64,000 nt of DNA from Scheffersomyces stipitis CBS 6054. Its lineage: Eukaryota > Ascomycota > Pichiomycetes > Serinales > Debaryomycetaceae. The notes under the pieces are model-generated. The model did no database searches. It was given only the letters and a program-made list of their open reading frames with translations, and was not told the DNA's origin. Within the stretch, counting starts at the first letter, position 1, and the number at the start of each line of letters is the position of its first letter. This document shows positions 39,226 to 48,277 of the stretch, in pieces. The stretch spans positions 124,001 to 188,000 of the forward strand of contig NC_009044.1 of assembly GCF_000209165.1 (NCBI RefSeq), in the 5' to 3' direction. The position numbers were made by a program, and so were the translations under genes.

Positions 39226-40130
39226 TCAGATATCCTTCTTTTCAATTTTCTCTATATGCGACAGCAACAACTTTGAGAAGGCATTTCTACTGAAGTAGCC
39301 TGTCAAGTCAAAGAACTTGGCAAAAGGTAATTCGGCAGTCGTGGTCAGTTTAGGGTCGTCGTTGAAGGTTACTTTTACATGGTAAATAGGGTCGTACTTA
39401 GTGGTCCAAGCAGCAATTGTGATCTTCTTACCTTTAGAAGAGTAGCCTATGTATTTGACGTTTTTGTTTTGGTTGTTTACGACCAACATGACAAGCGAAA
39501 TGACGAAATACACTGCAAGAGCAGCAACGGTGATCCAGTAGGATTCTTTGAAGTCGTACTTTTTGTCTATAGCGAAAAGACCACCAGCTATAGCCACAGT
39601 CAGCAAGCCCAAGGCGATCTTTGTGTCTACAAGCTTGAACGACTCTTCGTAGCCAAGGCCCTCGAGGGCCGCAGGCAAGTTGTCGTCTGTGTTCTGACGC
39701 AAATCAGCAACGGAGCTATTCGTTAGTATGAAGAAAGAATAAGATTGACGAATAAGATGGAACTGAATGAACAGTATACTATACAAGGAAACGATGTAGC
39801 GTTTGAGTATGTTACCTGGTTCTGATTGTATTCTTCGGTAGAGAACACCATGTTTAATATTGTTGAGTCTTCGTAGTGTCTCATATGTGAAACTAGTTAG
39901 AACGGATGGGGATGGCATAATATTCTATATCAAAGCAAAACTGACAGGATATGGAAATTATGTATCGTAAATGAAATACCATCATGGAATGGGAGCATTG
40001 GATATGGCAGTTTGACAATTCATTTCTCATAGTATAGTATGGATAAATAATGATACCAATACTATCAATTCCTCGCTTTCTCTCGCTGTCTAAATACTTA
40101 CTTTAAGTTGACCTTCTTGTTAGAAGACAT
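39226..40130 (-). CDS. SPC2: Signal peptidase complex subunit 2, spliced (join 40130-40102, 39715-39226)
   Basis: The spliced protein has 172 residues, close to yeast Spc2 (178). A 29-nt first exon (ATG at 40130-40128) encodes Met-Ser-Ser-Asn-Lys-Lys-Val-Asn-Leu and two bases of an Asn codon. A 386-nt intron follows. Exon 2 continues Ser-Val-Ala-Asp-Leu-Arg and includes Tyr-Glu-Glu-Ser-Phe near residue 32, a family hallmark. Two membrane segments (about 42-58 and 69-90) form a hairpin, and both ends are cytosolic. Spc2 supports the ER signal peptidase and contacts the Sec61 beta subunit. The long frame that reads through the intron lacks these N-terminal features, so it is not the real start. 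The gene is divergent from MAG2. Confidence 0.92.
39716..40101 (-). other. SPC2 intron, 386 nt
   Basis: The donor GTAAGT starts at 40101 on the minus strand. TACTAAC lies just before the acceptor (about 39728-39722), and TAG ends at 39716. The intron interrupts an Asn codon after its second base. Confidence 0.93.
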
Positions 40131-40571
40131 GACGATTTCTTTCAAGTATTCTATGAGTTTTGTAGCTGGAATGGACAAGCTCTCTTAACTGTCTGTCACG
40201 TAAAGTGCTCACTGTTAACTATGCTGTGCTGTCGTTCTCTGGAACCTAATTCTGTCACATGCTTTTGGTCACCTGCTCCAATCACGCGCAAAATATCAGT
40301 TGACCCACATGCCCCTTCTCAAAAACAGTCATATCTACATCACATATTTTTGTTTCTGCTGATTCTCTTCTTCTTCAGGGAACAAGCTATTTCGGCGGTT
40401 CCACACGTCGTTCCTCAAACTCCACCACTTCATATACAGCAGAATCAGCTGACTCTGTTTGTAAATCTGGTTTTGCGTCTCTGACTCAGTTGTACCTTTC
40501 GCTTTCGTTTTATCTGATTTTCTGAGTTCCAGATTCCCAGATTCACTGGACCATGGAACTTTGCTGTATCC
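40131..40571. promoter_or_regulatory. Divergent promoter region SPC2/MAG2
   Basis: The region is 441 bases. An ATG at 40553 opens an 11-codon frame that ends at 40585, inside MAG2, out of frame with it. The plus strand is pyrimidine-rich at 40330-40380. No other element is identified. Confidence 0.45.
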
Positions 40572-42500
40572 ATGGAAATGTATAAAAACGATAGTTCCTC
40601 GACTAGTCTCGCGGCTCAGGATATGCTGTCCGTGTCCAGAAAAACCAATGCTGTAAAACTGAAAACTCCCAGGCCGAATGCAAAGTCTAGGCTGAATAAG
40701 AACCACGACTTGCAGTACGCTCGGGATCTGTTTTCTCAGCAAATAGAAAACCAAATCAAACAGAACAAGAAGTTTTCGGGTAGCAACAGAAAAAATCAAA
40801 TCTCCATCAACCATCTCTTGGATTTCCAGAGTTACCGAGACCTGGATGAGTACCACAAGAATCTCAAGGATGACCGGAGGAGAGGCAGCAACTCTGGCTC
40901 GCGGCCCCGAGGCACTGCCCTAGGTAGTTTTGGTAATGGAAACGGCACCAGCAGCAATTACCGAGTCCATTTGCGAGGCATGACGTTCATCAACGTCAAC
41001 TACAAGTTCGTTGTCGATAACAGAAGACATTATCATGTGCAGGAGTTGGACCCAAACGTGCCCGTAGACACCAGCGATATTATTCGAATTATTGTCCCCA
41101 AAGGCAACGCATGTCCGATTTGTCTTACAGACGAACCGGTAGCGCCGCGAATGATCACTTCGTGTGGACATATCATCTGTCTTAAGTGTGTGTTATCTCT
41201 TTTGGAGAGTGAAGTTCCGAACGCAAAGAAGAAGGAATCACTGGCTGTGGTTGAAAAATACCGTGAATGTCCTCTTTGCTCGTCGATAGTACGTAAAAAT
41301 GAGTTGAAACCTGTTTTAGTCAACAATATCGACGAGAACCTCGAGACCCCAAAAGTGAATGACGAAGTAGCGCTTACATTGATGGCACGTCCACAATCGC
41401 GAATCTTTCCTTTGCCCAAACCGTTGATGAACTATTTTGATACCATAGATCATTTCCCCTGGATAAACCAGCAGAATCCAGACTGTAACCAGTATCTGCG
41501 GATCTTCAAGGGGGACTTGGCGTACTTGATGGACATGTACGAGTTTGAAAAACTGCAAATTCGCGCCAATTACGAGGAAGAGAAACTTCTCTACGGGGAA
41601 GATGACACCTACTTCAAAATGGCTGTGACTCATATTGATCAAGAGATTGCCAACTGGACTTCCAAGCTTGCTGAAGAAGTCGAAGAAAAAAGACCAACTG
41701 AAAGCACAAAACCTGTTGTACTAGACGTAGAGAATTCGCAGAGCTACTTCTATTATCAAACTGGTTTCAATTCTGCGACAGCATATGTCTTATCTCCGCT
41801 AGATATGAAAGTTTTGAAGACCAGCTACAACAGCAGCTATACTGAGTTGCCTTCTTCAATCATCGCTAAGATTGAGAACATTAAGTACGAATACTTGACG
41901 CCAGAAGCGTCTTTGACGAAGTACAAGTATCTTTCTCATCTTCCTTTGGGAACACAGATTGGTTTCTTGGAGTGTAACTGGTACCACAACGAATTTATTA
42001 GTAAGCAAGCGTGGGAAACTTTCAAGGAAGATCTCAATAAGAGATCCAAGAATTCGTCAAGAAAGTTTAAACGAGAAGAGAAGAACAGAAGAAGAGCGAT
42101 GAACGAAGAAGAAATCAGAACAAGAAACTTCTACATTCGTGAAAACACTGGACGTGATGTAGATGATTTCAGTGCTGCAGACTATGCGACTATGGGCAGT
42201 TTATCTATCGTGGACAATCGCGAGTTGCCGGTGCTAACGTCTGATCATCATTCTTCGAATAATGAACACTCTTCTGGTGGTGACTCTGAAGCGGAGTATG
42301 AGACCACGATCTGGGGTACAAAGATTCGCAAAGCTGACGTTTCCGAGCAGCCGTCTGATGAAGACGATTGGGATGCAGAAGAGATGATAAGAAAGGCGCG
42401 GGAAGAAATGGAGAGACAAGAACGAGAATCGGGTGTCAGTGGCAAGAAGAAGAAGAAGAAAAAGAAGTTGATACTTCTTTCGTCCAATTCTGGCTGGTGA
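40572..42500 (+). CDS. MAG2: RING-finger protein of the MAG2/RNF10 family
   Basis: The 642-aa protein has a basic Ser-rich N-terminus and a conserved block near residues 84-110 (Leu-Asp-Phe-Gln-Ser-Tyr). A C3HC4 RING starts at Cys181 (Cys-Pro-Ile-Cys, then Cys-Gly-His, ending with Cys-Pro-Leu-Cys). The long C-terminal region with Asp-Asn-Pro/Asp-type blocks is characteristic of the RNF10 family. The C-terminus ends in a Lys run and a hydrophobic tail. Human RNF10 and yeast Mag2 are E3 ligases linked to ubiquitylation of stalled 40S ribosomes. Length is like that of yeast Mag2 (670 aa). Proximity to TDA5 matches S. cerevisiae gene order. Confidence 0.87.
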   Translation: MEMYKNDSSSTSLAAQDMLSVSRKTNAVKLKTPRPNAKSRLNKNHDLQYARDLFSQQIENQIKQNKKFSGSNRKNQISINHLLDFQSYRDLDEYHKNLKDDRRRGSNSGSRPRGTALGSFGNGNGTSSNYRVHLRGMTFINVNYKFVVDNRRHYHVQELDPNVPVDTSDIIRIIVPKGNACPICLTDEPVAPRMITSCGHIICLKCVLSLLESEVPNAKKKESLAVVEKYRECPLCSSIVRKNELKPVLVNNIDENLETPKVNDEVALTLMARPQSRIFPLPKPLMNYFDTIDHFPWINQQNPDCNQYLRIFKGDLAYLMDMYEFEKLQIRANYEEEKLLYGEDDTYFKMAVTHIDQEIANWTSKLAEEVEEKRPTESTKPVVLDVENSQSYFYYQTGFNSATAYVLSPLDMKVLKTSYNSSYTELPSSIIAKIENIKYEYLTPEASLTKYKYLSHLPLGTQIGFLECNWYHNEFISKQAWETFKEDLNKRSKNSSRKFKREEKNRRRAMNEEEIRTRNFYIRENTGRDVDDFSAADYATMGSLSIVDNRELPVLTSDHHSSNNEHSSGGDSEAEYETTIWGTKIRKADVSEQPSDEDDWDAEEMIRKAREEMERQERESGVSGKKKKKKKKLILLSSNSGW

Positions 42501-42757
42501 AGTAGAGCAACCCGAAGTGAACGAAAGTAATGAAAACAAGCAAACCATTTTCATAGACATTGTCAGACGACGATGATCATTATACCATAAATATCCTTCA
42601 CCATAATTTTATTATACCTTAGAAAGGCAGAGTAGGATATTAACGAAACGAAACGTGCCACCAATTCATCTACAATTGTTAGTCATATCATGAAATAGTC
42701 ATTAAATTATTCTATAAACTATCGTGTACAATACCACTGCTTAAATATCAAGTTCTT

Positions 42758-44461
42758 TTAATGAAGAGGAATGTAATCTTCCTCGTATTTTATATCACCC
42801 ACGTCTTCAATCGTACCTTTCCATAGACGTACCCACGGTCTTGCGTAGTAGAATATAACCCCAAGGAAGAATACTCCAGAACCAATAACTGGGAAACACC
42901 AGAATGGAATATCCATATCAGCAGCGTTTGGAGGAGGAACAAATGGAAATACGGCTAGGAAGATATTGGCTAAGAGAAAAATAATAACACACACCATAGG
43001 AGCTGAGACGATCTTATTAGCTGAAGATGACAAAGAAAGCGAACTCTGTGACGCTGATACTCTCAATAAGTTATCATGTTCAGATCTTCTTCTTCTAGGG
43101 TTGTAGTTTACTACGGAGTCTTCATCTCCGTCCTCGTCTTCCAAAAATTCCTCTTCATCTGCGTGTTCTATGTAATCATCGTCAGCTTCTTTGTTGTGGT
43201 CTATAGGATTGAATTCGTTCCAGCGCTCTTGTTTTCTATTCAACTTCAAGTAGATCAAACCAGCAGTCAAGGCTACGTTGATCCAGGTACCTGGATAGAT
43301 GTAGAGATTGACGATGAACTCGTAGATTTCAGTAGATGGTGGAGCTACAAGGATGACTACAGTGATGAACCAATGCAAGAGCAACGAGTGGTTCAAGTTC
43401 TGGAAGTATCGCAGAAATGGCAAGTAGTTGTTGTATGCCAATTCCTGGTTAACTACACTGTGAGCGTATGAGACTACGAGAACATTTCCCAAATTGGACA
43501 ATGAAATGATGATGGGAAGTAGTCTGGAGGTGACGCTTTCACCGAAGATCTTGTTGAAGTATATCCCTGCGACTAATACACCGCTGCTGAGTAACTCATC
43601 TTTAGGTATGACGATTAAATAGGCAATCAATACCATAAAGTACAAGACAGTAGTTAGCAAAACAGCTGCAGGGGCTGCTATGGTTAATACGTGATAGGGG
43701 TCATCGATTTCGTTAAGTACGTAGTTGACATTTTCCCATCCTTTGAAGGAGTAGATCACCTCGAGCAAGGCTACAGATACATTGTACAAGTTTGGTTTCT
43801 GGTCGTTGTGAAACTTCCACACGTTGGAAAAGTTGTCCGTAGCAGGAACGTCTATAATGTTCAATGATACAAATAACCCCAACACGATGATAAGAACTAA
43901 GATCAAGATCTTGAATACTCCTAAGAAGTTGAAAAGTTTTGTGCCCTGGTTGGGATATTTCGTATGCAAGAAGATACAGAAGGAAATACAGACTACGCCT
44001 ATCACTTTCACCATTGCATCGTCGGTGGAATCTCCTTCCTGGTGGTCTGTGATGGCATACAATATGTATTTGCCAAATGAATATGAGTTACCGGAACTGA
44101 ATCCTAATAGCACAATCAGAAAAGAATACACACATCCCATAAGACCCTTGGGCCTATCAAATACTCTGAGCAAGTAATTCTTCTCGCCTCCGTTCTTGAA
44201 TGGTAAATTCAAGGCAAACTCCAAGTAGATAAGCAAGCCGCAGAAAATGATGATTCCTCCCACAAGAAAAAGCAGGAGAAATAGCCCCACATTGCCGTTG
44301 GTATATTTGAAGATGATCAGCGGATTCAGAAAGATTCCAGTTCCTATGATCTTGTTCACGATAAGGGAGATGCACGAAAGCGTGCCTAATTTCTCCTTGG
44401 GAACGGCTTTGGAGAAGAACAGCGACACGTGCGATGACACGGGTACGAGATTTGGCCCCAT
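42758..44461 (-). CDS. APC-superfamily amino-acid permease, MUP1/MUP3 methionine type
   Basis: The 567-aa protein starts at ATG 44461; the longer frame begins at TTG. It has about 12 membrane segments. The first carries Ile-Gly-Thr-Gly-Ile-Phe, the substrate-binding loop of the LAT/APC fold. Gly-Gly-Glu-Lys-Asn-Tyr-Leu after segment 2 is shared with the yeast methionine permeases Mup1/Mup3. A hydrophilic acidic loop (about residues 425-490) splits the last segments. It should import methionine or a related amino acid across the plasma membrane. A TCACGTGA at 44589-44596 upstream is the classic Cbf1 site of sulfur amino-acid genes. I cannot decide between MUP1 and MUP3, so I leave the symbol blank. 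Confidence 0.8.
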   Translation of the reverse strand: MGPNLVPVSSHVSLFFSKAVPKEKLGTLSCISLIVNKIIGTGIFLNPLIIFKYTNGNVGLFLLLFLVGGIIIFCGLLIYLEFALNLPFKNGGEKNYLLRVFDRPKGLMGCVYSFLIVLLGFSSGNSYSFGKYILYAITDHQEGDSTDDAMVKVIGVVCISFCIFLHTKYPNQGTKLFNFLGVFKILILVLIIVLGLFVSLNIIDVPATDNFSNVWKFHNDQKPNLYNVSVALLEVIYSFKGWENVNYVLNEIDDPYHVLTIAAPAAVLLTTVLYFMVLIAYLIVIPKDELLSSGVLVAGIYFNKIFGESVTSRLLPIIISLSNLGNVLVVSYAHSVVNQELAYNNYLPFLRYFQNLNHSLLLHWFITVVILVAPPSTEIYEFIVNLYIYPGTWINVALTAGLIYLKLNRKQERWNEFNPIDHNKEADDDYIEHADEEEFLEDEDGDEDSVVNYNPRRRRSEHDNLLRVSASQSSLSLSSSANKIVSAPMVCVIIFLLANIFLAVFPFVPPPNAADMDIPFWCFPVIGSGVFFLGVIFYYARPWVRLWKGTIEDVGDIKYEEDYIPLH

Positions 44462-44961
44462 TATATGTATACGAACTCTGTCCAAGTTGAAAGAATTACA
44501 AACCAATAATTCAATATTTGATATTGAAAAATTATGCCATAGTTAAGATTATCGCCTAGACTGCCCCATACTGAGAAGTGAGATAATATCACGTGATGTG
44601 ACAGATGGAAAAGTATAAGAAGGAAAAGATGAGTTGAGTGGTAGCGCTGTATGAACAATTGGTATATGAAATAGAAAGACAGGTTGGTACTGTTTCGAAA
44701 TACGTAATATGTATTGTAGTTTATCCCAGCTGGTTGCAGAATGTGACAATTTCTTTTCAATAATACATGTATGAATAGTTAAATCATTTTCGCAGAGTGG
44801 TTTCTGGAAATGCATAGCTGTAATTTTTCGCAGCCAATATTCATACATACGATAGTCAACTACTATTTGCACGATTCAAGTAATTTGGTCTATTAAGATT
44901 AGCATATGTACTGAAATGAAGTCTATAAACATTTAATGCAATCAACCAGCCAGTGGTTTTT
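44462..44961. promoter_or_regulatory. Permease promoter region with TCACGTGA
   Basis: The 500 bases contain the permease promoter and the SurE-like gene's 3' flank. Apart from the octamer at 44589-44596, no element or gene is seen. Confidence 0.5.
44589..44596. promoter_or_regulatory. TCACGTGA, Cbf1-type E-box, permease promoter
   Basis: A perfect octamer about 128 bases upstream of the permease ATG. It fits sulfur amino-acid control through Cbf1/Met4, by analogy to S. cerevisiae. Confidence 0.6.
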
Positions 44962-46284
44962 CTAAACACGGAGACCAGCTCCAGTGCTGCGACGAATTCT
45001 CTTAAACACAATTGTTTCAGAGTGATCTAAGTTCTCAGCCAAGGCCATGACATTGACAGAAATGCCACAGTTGTGCAAGATGGACAATTCCTCATGCTCA
45101 GCGGCAGAAGAGAAGGAGATGATGTCAGCGAGAGACTCAGCTCCAAGAAGAGAGTCTCTGTCGAGGGTATAGCTCTTGTGCTTGTAGTAGTTGGACCTCT
45201 TATCCTGGAAAGTGGACGATTCCAGTTCTACTTCCACAGTTTCCATCTTGGCCAAAGACACCATGTTGTCATACAACTCGAACTTCTGGACTATAGGAGC
45301 TGGAGAGATGGCGGTGACATTGTGCACTCTTGAGAATCCGTGGGTACCTACACTAGAGGTGATGCAACGTGAACTTTCGTGGTTCATGGAAGGGAAGTTG
45401 ACATTAACCGCAACAGGCTTGGAGAGATCCAACCCTTGCAACAACTGGCTGATCTTGCGGTTGATGAAGTTGATGTTCTTTCCAAAAACATTTTGCTTCA
45501 ACATATTAGGAGCCTGGATCTTGAAGTACTTCTCGTCCTGGAAATAGATCTGGTGGTAGTCTTCAGAAGAAATACCGACAGTGGTGATATTTTTCGTTAA
45601 AGAAGCCTGGAGCATTGACAAGGCTTCCAAGTTTGTGTTGCCTGTGTGTTCGGGTGAAGTTGTCAAACTCGAACCTTCGTTTGGTCCAACGATTACGACA
45701 TCTGGAACAAAATTGTTGTGGAATTCAGGTAAGATCACGTCAAATGCAACTCTTAAACTGTTGAGAGGAGTGGAGTTCACGTACCAAATGTTAGCATCAA
45801 GCGGATCATGCCCCATTTGTCTGGTGTTGTTAAACTTGGTTACAATCTTCTGTTCGAATTCGTCAAGTTCCTTCTTGTGAATGGCGTTTTTTGCTCTCTT
45901 CGGTATGCTGTTGATACGCAAGATGTTCTTGTAGTAGGTCTGGTGCACTGGGAGTAAATGGCCAAATTCACCTCCATCAACAATGTCTGCAGTGGATTCG
46001 TCGTGGCTGTCTTTGTCGCGTTTGGCTAATTTCAACAAGGTGTCTTGCGATGCGACAGACAGAGTCTGAGACGTGGTTGTAGAAGATGTGGAATGTGGTG
46101 CTTGGTGAGCAAGTCTGTACGCATTGTTGTACAAAGGAGCCACGAGGACCACGGTGTGACCCTCGTTGACGAGAAAAGTGTACAAATGACGGATGTTCTT
46201 GGAGACCCACGAGTCTGTGGCTGTGAGCAAGATGTTGAGTGCCGCCACCGAGTGGATGAGTGCTATAAGGTATACGAGTCTCAT
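44962..46284 (-). CDS. Secreted SurE-like phosphatase/nucleotidase family protein
   Basis: The 440-aa protein has a signal peptide (about residues 1-15). The mature part opens with Leu-Asn-Ile-Leu-Leu-Thr, the first beta strand of the SurE fold, and later shows Pro-Asp-Val-Val-Ile-Val-Gly-Pro-Asn-Glu-Gly, matching the SurE loop that carries the metal-binding Asn. The usual Asn-Asp-Asp-Gly metal motif is changed to Ala-Thr-Asp-Ser-Trp here, so the metal site is altered and catalysis may be weak or lost. Several Asn-x-Ser/Thr sites suggest glycosylation. Fungal secreted SurE proteins include an acid-phosphatase-like enzyme of Yarrowia. The promoter region is very long (2 kb). Two CACGTT-type Pho4-like sites lie 330-380 bases upstream. 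Confidence 0.72.
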   Translation of the reverse strand: MRLVYLIALIHSVAALNILLTATDSWVSKNIRHLYTFLVNEGHTVVLVAPLYNNAYRLAHQAPHSTSSTTTSQTLSVASQDTLLKLAKRDKDSHDESTADIVDGGEFGHLLPVHQTYYKNILRINSIPKRAKNAIHKKELDEFEQKIVTKFNNTRQMGHDPLDANIWYVNSTPLNSLRVAFDVILPEFHNNFVPDVVIVGPNEGSSLTTSPEHTGNTNLEALSMLQASLTKNITTVGISSEDYHQIYFQDEKYFKIQAPNMLKQNVFGKNINFINRKISQLLQGLDLSKPVAVNVNFPSMNHESSRCITSSVGTHGFSRVHNVTAISPAPIVQKFELYDNMVSLAKMETVEVELESSTFQDKRSNYYKHKSYTLDRDSLLGAESLADIISFSSAAEHEELSILHNCGISVNVMALAENLDHSETIVFKRIRRSTGAGLRV

Positions 46285-46609
46285 GTCTGGTATGTATTAT
46301 GTGATGGACTATTGGTATTACACGGTATGTCAGTCCTTTGATCTAGTACTGATTTGGCTATTGGAGCAAATAGTCTGCTATGAGCTTAGACGTGGTATTA
46401 CGACGTGGTAGTACGTTCTGGTGTAGTTATTGCTTAGAGCGACAAGGAGATCGCGTCAAGGAAACGAGGGATGGTAAGTTAAGATTCACGAGACGTTCCT
46501 TTCAATGCTCACAAGAGTATTGAGAGGGAGTGGTACCTCCTTTATAGTTTCTCTAGATCTGTGTGAAGGGCTAGAAACGAGGAGCAAATTAACCCGGGTG
46601 CAAAATCCC

Positions 46610-46662
46610 AACGTGCTCTCTTGCATCATAGCCAATGAGATGGCTGTAGCGCGCGCAACGTG
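46610..46662. promoter_or_regulatory. Two Pho4-like CACGTT sites upstream of SurE-like gene
   Basis: AACGTG occurs at 46610-46615 and 46657-46662 (CACGTT on the minus strand). They are 330-380 bases upstream of the start of a phosphatase-family gene. The motif match is imperfect relative to CACGTGGG; phosphate control is inference. Confidence 0.35.
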
Positions 46663-46974
46663 GGACTCATGCATGCATAATCTTTAGCAGTAATGGAGCA
46701 CATGGCCCTCCACTGTGCAGGCCGCCGTGTAAATTAAGGTTCCAACGTTGGGCTGACTGCCTAAAACGTCCAGATATTTTATGTCACACATCAATTTATT
46801 ATGAATATCACCTTCGGTTTGCCAGAAATTTTCTAGTATTTTTTTGCCGCTAATAATTTTTGCACCGATCAAATCTTCCATGAGGTAATGTTTGTATTCT
46901 TTCTTCTTTCTCAGCGGCTAACGTTCGTAAAACTTTTCATACCGTGGTAAATTTTTGTGGCATCAGCATTCTGT

Positions 46975-47010
46975 AATTCATTTTCATCTTCAAATTCATT
47001 TTCATCTTCA
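46975..47010. repeat. 18-bp tandem repeat, two perfect copies
   Basis: Unit AATTCATTTTCATCTTCA at 46975-46992 and 46993-47010, with a partial third copy (AATTC) after it. Confidence 0.9.
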
Positions 47011-47771
47011 AATTCGTTTTAAATCCTTTCGTCACTGATGGAAGTTTTTATCGCGCTCACATTCGCTCTATTTCGGTTTCATTTTCTCTTTCAGGCCGCT
47101 TTTCGCTTTCTTTTCTTATTGACTAACCTCGTTTCATCTGTGCTCGTCTCTCACTGTATTTCTCTCATTCGCACCCTTACATACCCAAACTAGTCTAGCT
47201 ATCTTCTGTTATTTTTGTTTCAGCACACTCCTTCGTAACCTGCGAAGCCTCTTTTTATTCGCATCCGAAAACACAACGAGCTCGTGTTTCGGTGATGGCC
47301 AATATCCCTCTCTTCCTCTTTCCTCTTTATCTACACCTTCATATTTCATGTTCGACTCTCTTCTTGCCTCTTCTTGTTCTGGTATTTCTGTTTTTCCTAT
47401 TCCGCTCTAACGAACCACAGACCAGCAGCTCGTCGCTGCCCTACTTTCATTCCTCCATGTTGTCTACTGCTACTAGTCTCGGCCCAGGCACAATACAGAA
47501 ACTACACGCATTACACTTTTTAGACACTATCGATATACACTCTTCACTTCCAAACATTGTTGCACATATGCTCTAATTCTAACAATAAATTCCGAATTAA
47601 AAATTGCCTCAGTCCTGTGAAGACCACACGCGGTTACTTCCTCTCACCTGACTCCTGCTCTCCCTATTCCAGTAAAATAGCCTTTGCTAAGCAGCTGAGC
47701 TCTTCCGGCGCAAACAAGCCGCTCTTCAACCTCTTGACAATGCTAGTAAAAAGCCTCTGGGATACTCTTCA

Positions 47772-47813
47772 AGACGTCATATCTTTGACGTCATATGGAC
47801 TTGTCTATAAATA
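47772..47813 (+). promoter_or_regulatory. Tandem CRE-like sites followed by TATAAATA
   Basis: AGACGTCA at 47772-47779 and TGACGTCA at 47786-47793 share the 10-mer GACGTCATAT and are 14 bp apart. TATAAATA follows at 47806-47813. This looks like a plus-strand promoter, but no ORF lies downstream before the convergent importin gene. Confidence 0.45.
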
Positions 47814-48277
47814 ACCGCTCCAGTCTCTTATGATATTCGCGCTTGTTCAGTCTATTCAATTTCGTAATTTCTGAGGGCTTTTGGACCTCTTTACAGCCCC
47901 CTCTGAGTCAAACTCTTAGTAAACCCTTCATTTACCGAAAATAAAATTTCTTACACAGTTGAAGTATCAAAACAAAGTAATCAAAAAATCACAGTACATC
48001 TGCTCAACGAAATCGTACTCGGAGTGTTTAACTGAAAGTTCACAACCGGATACTTAGTCCCGGATACTTCTTGGTCCGGCTAAAGTCTGTTCCCCTATCG
48101 AATTGACAGGCAAGTACATTTTAGAGTTTTCGCACAGACTTATTTTCATTGCCAGATTTCTTGCTGAATACACAATCTAATACTGATACAATTCATAACT
48201 AGAATTGTTTCATTCTTAAAATTATGAGCTGTTGTGTAAAATAATTCGTAAATTAAAGTGGTTGGCTAATCTACAAC

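Larger units (their letters stand above)
46285..48277. other. 2-kb intergenic region upstream of the SurE-like gene
   Basis: No ORF of note. Elements seen are two AACGTG (Pho4-like) sites at 46610-46615 and 46657-46662 and an 18-bp tandem repeat at 46975-47010. A pyrimidine-rich plus strand runs from 47090 to 47420, and a 94-codon frame in it (47295-47576) is low-complexity Leu/Phe/Ser. Two CRE-like sites at 47772-47793 are followed by TATAAATA at 47806-47813. Two CCGGATACTT copies lie at 48046-48055 and 48060-48069. A non-coding transcript toward NMD5 is possible but unproven. Confidence 0.45.

Noticed and set aside
47295..47576. 94-codon Leu/Phe-rich frame in the 2-kb intergenic region
   Set aside because: Its composition follows from a pyrimidine-rich strand. 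The first part could pass as a membrane segment, but there is no family match.
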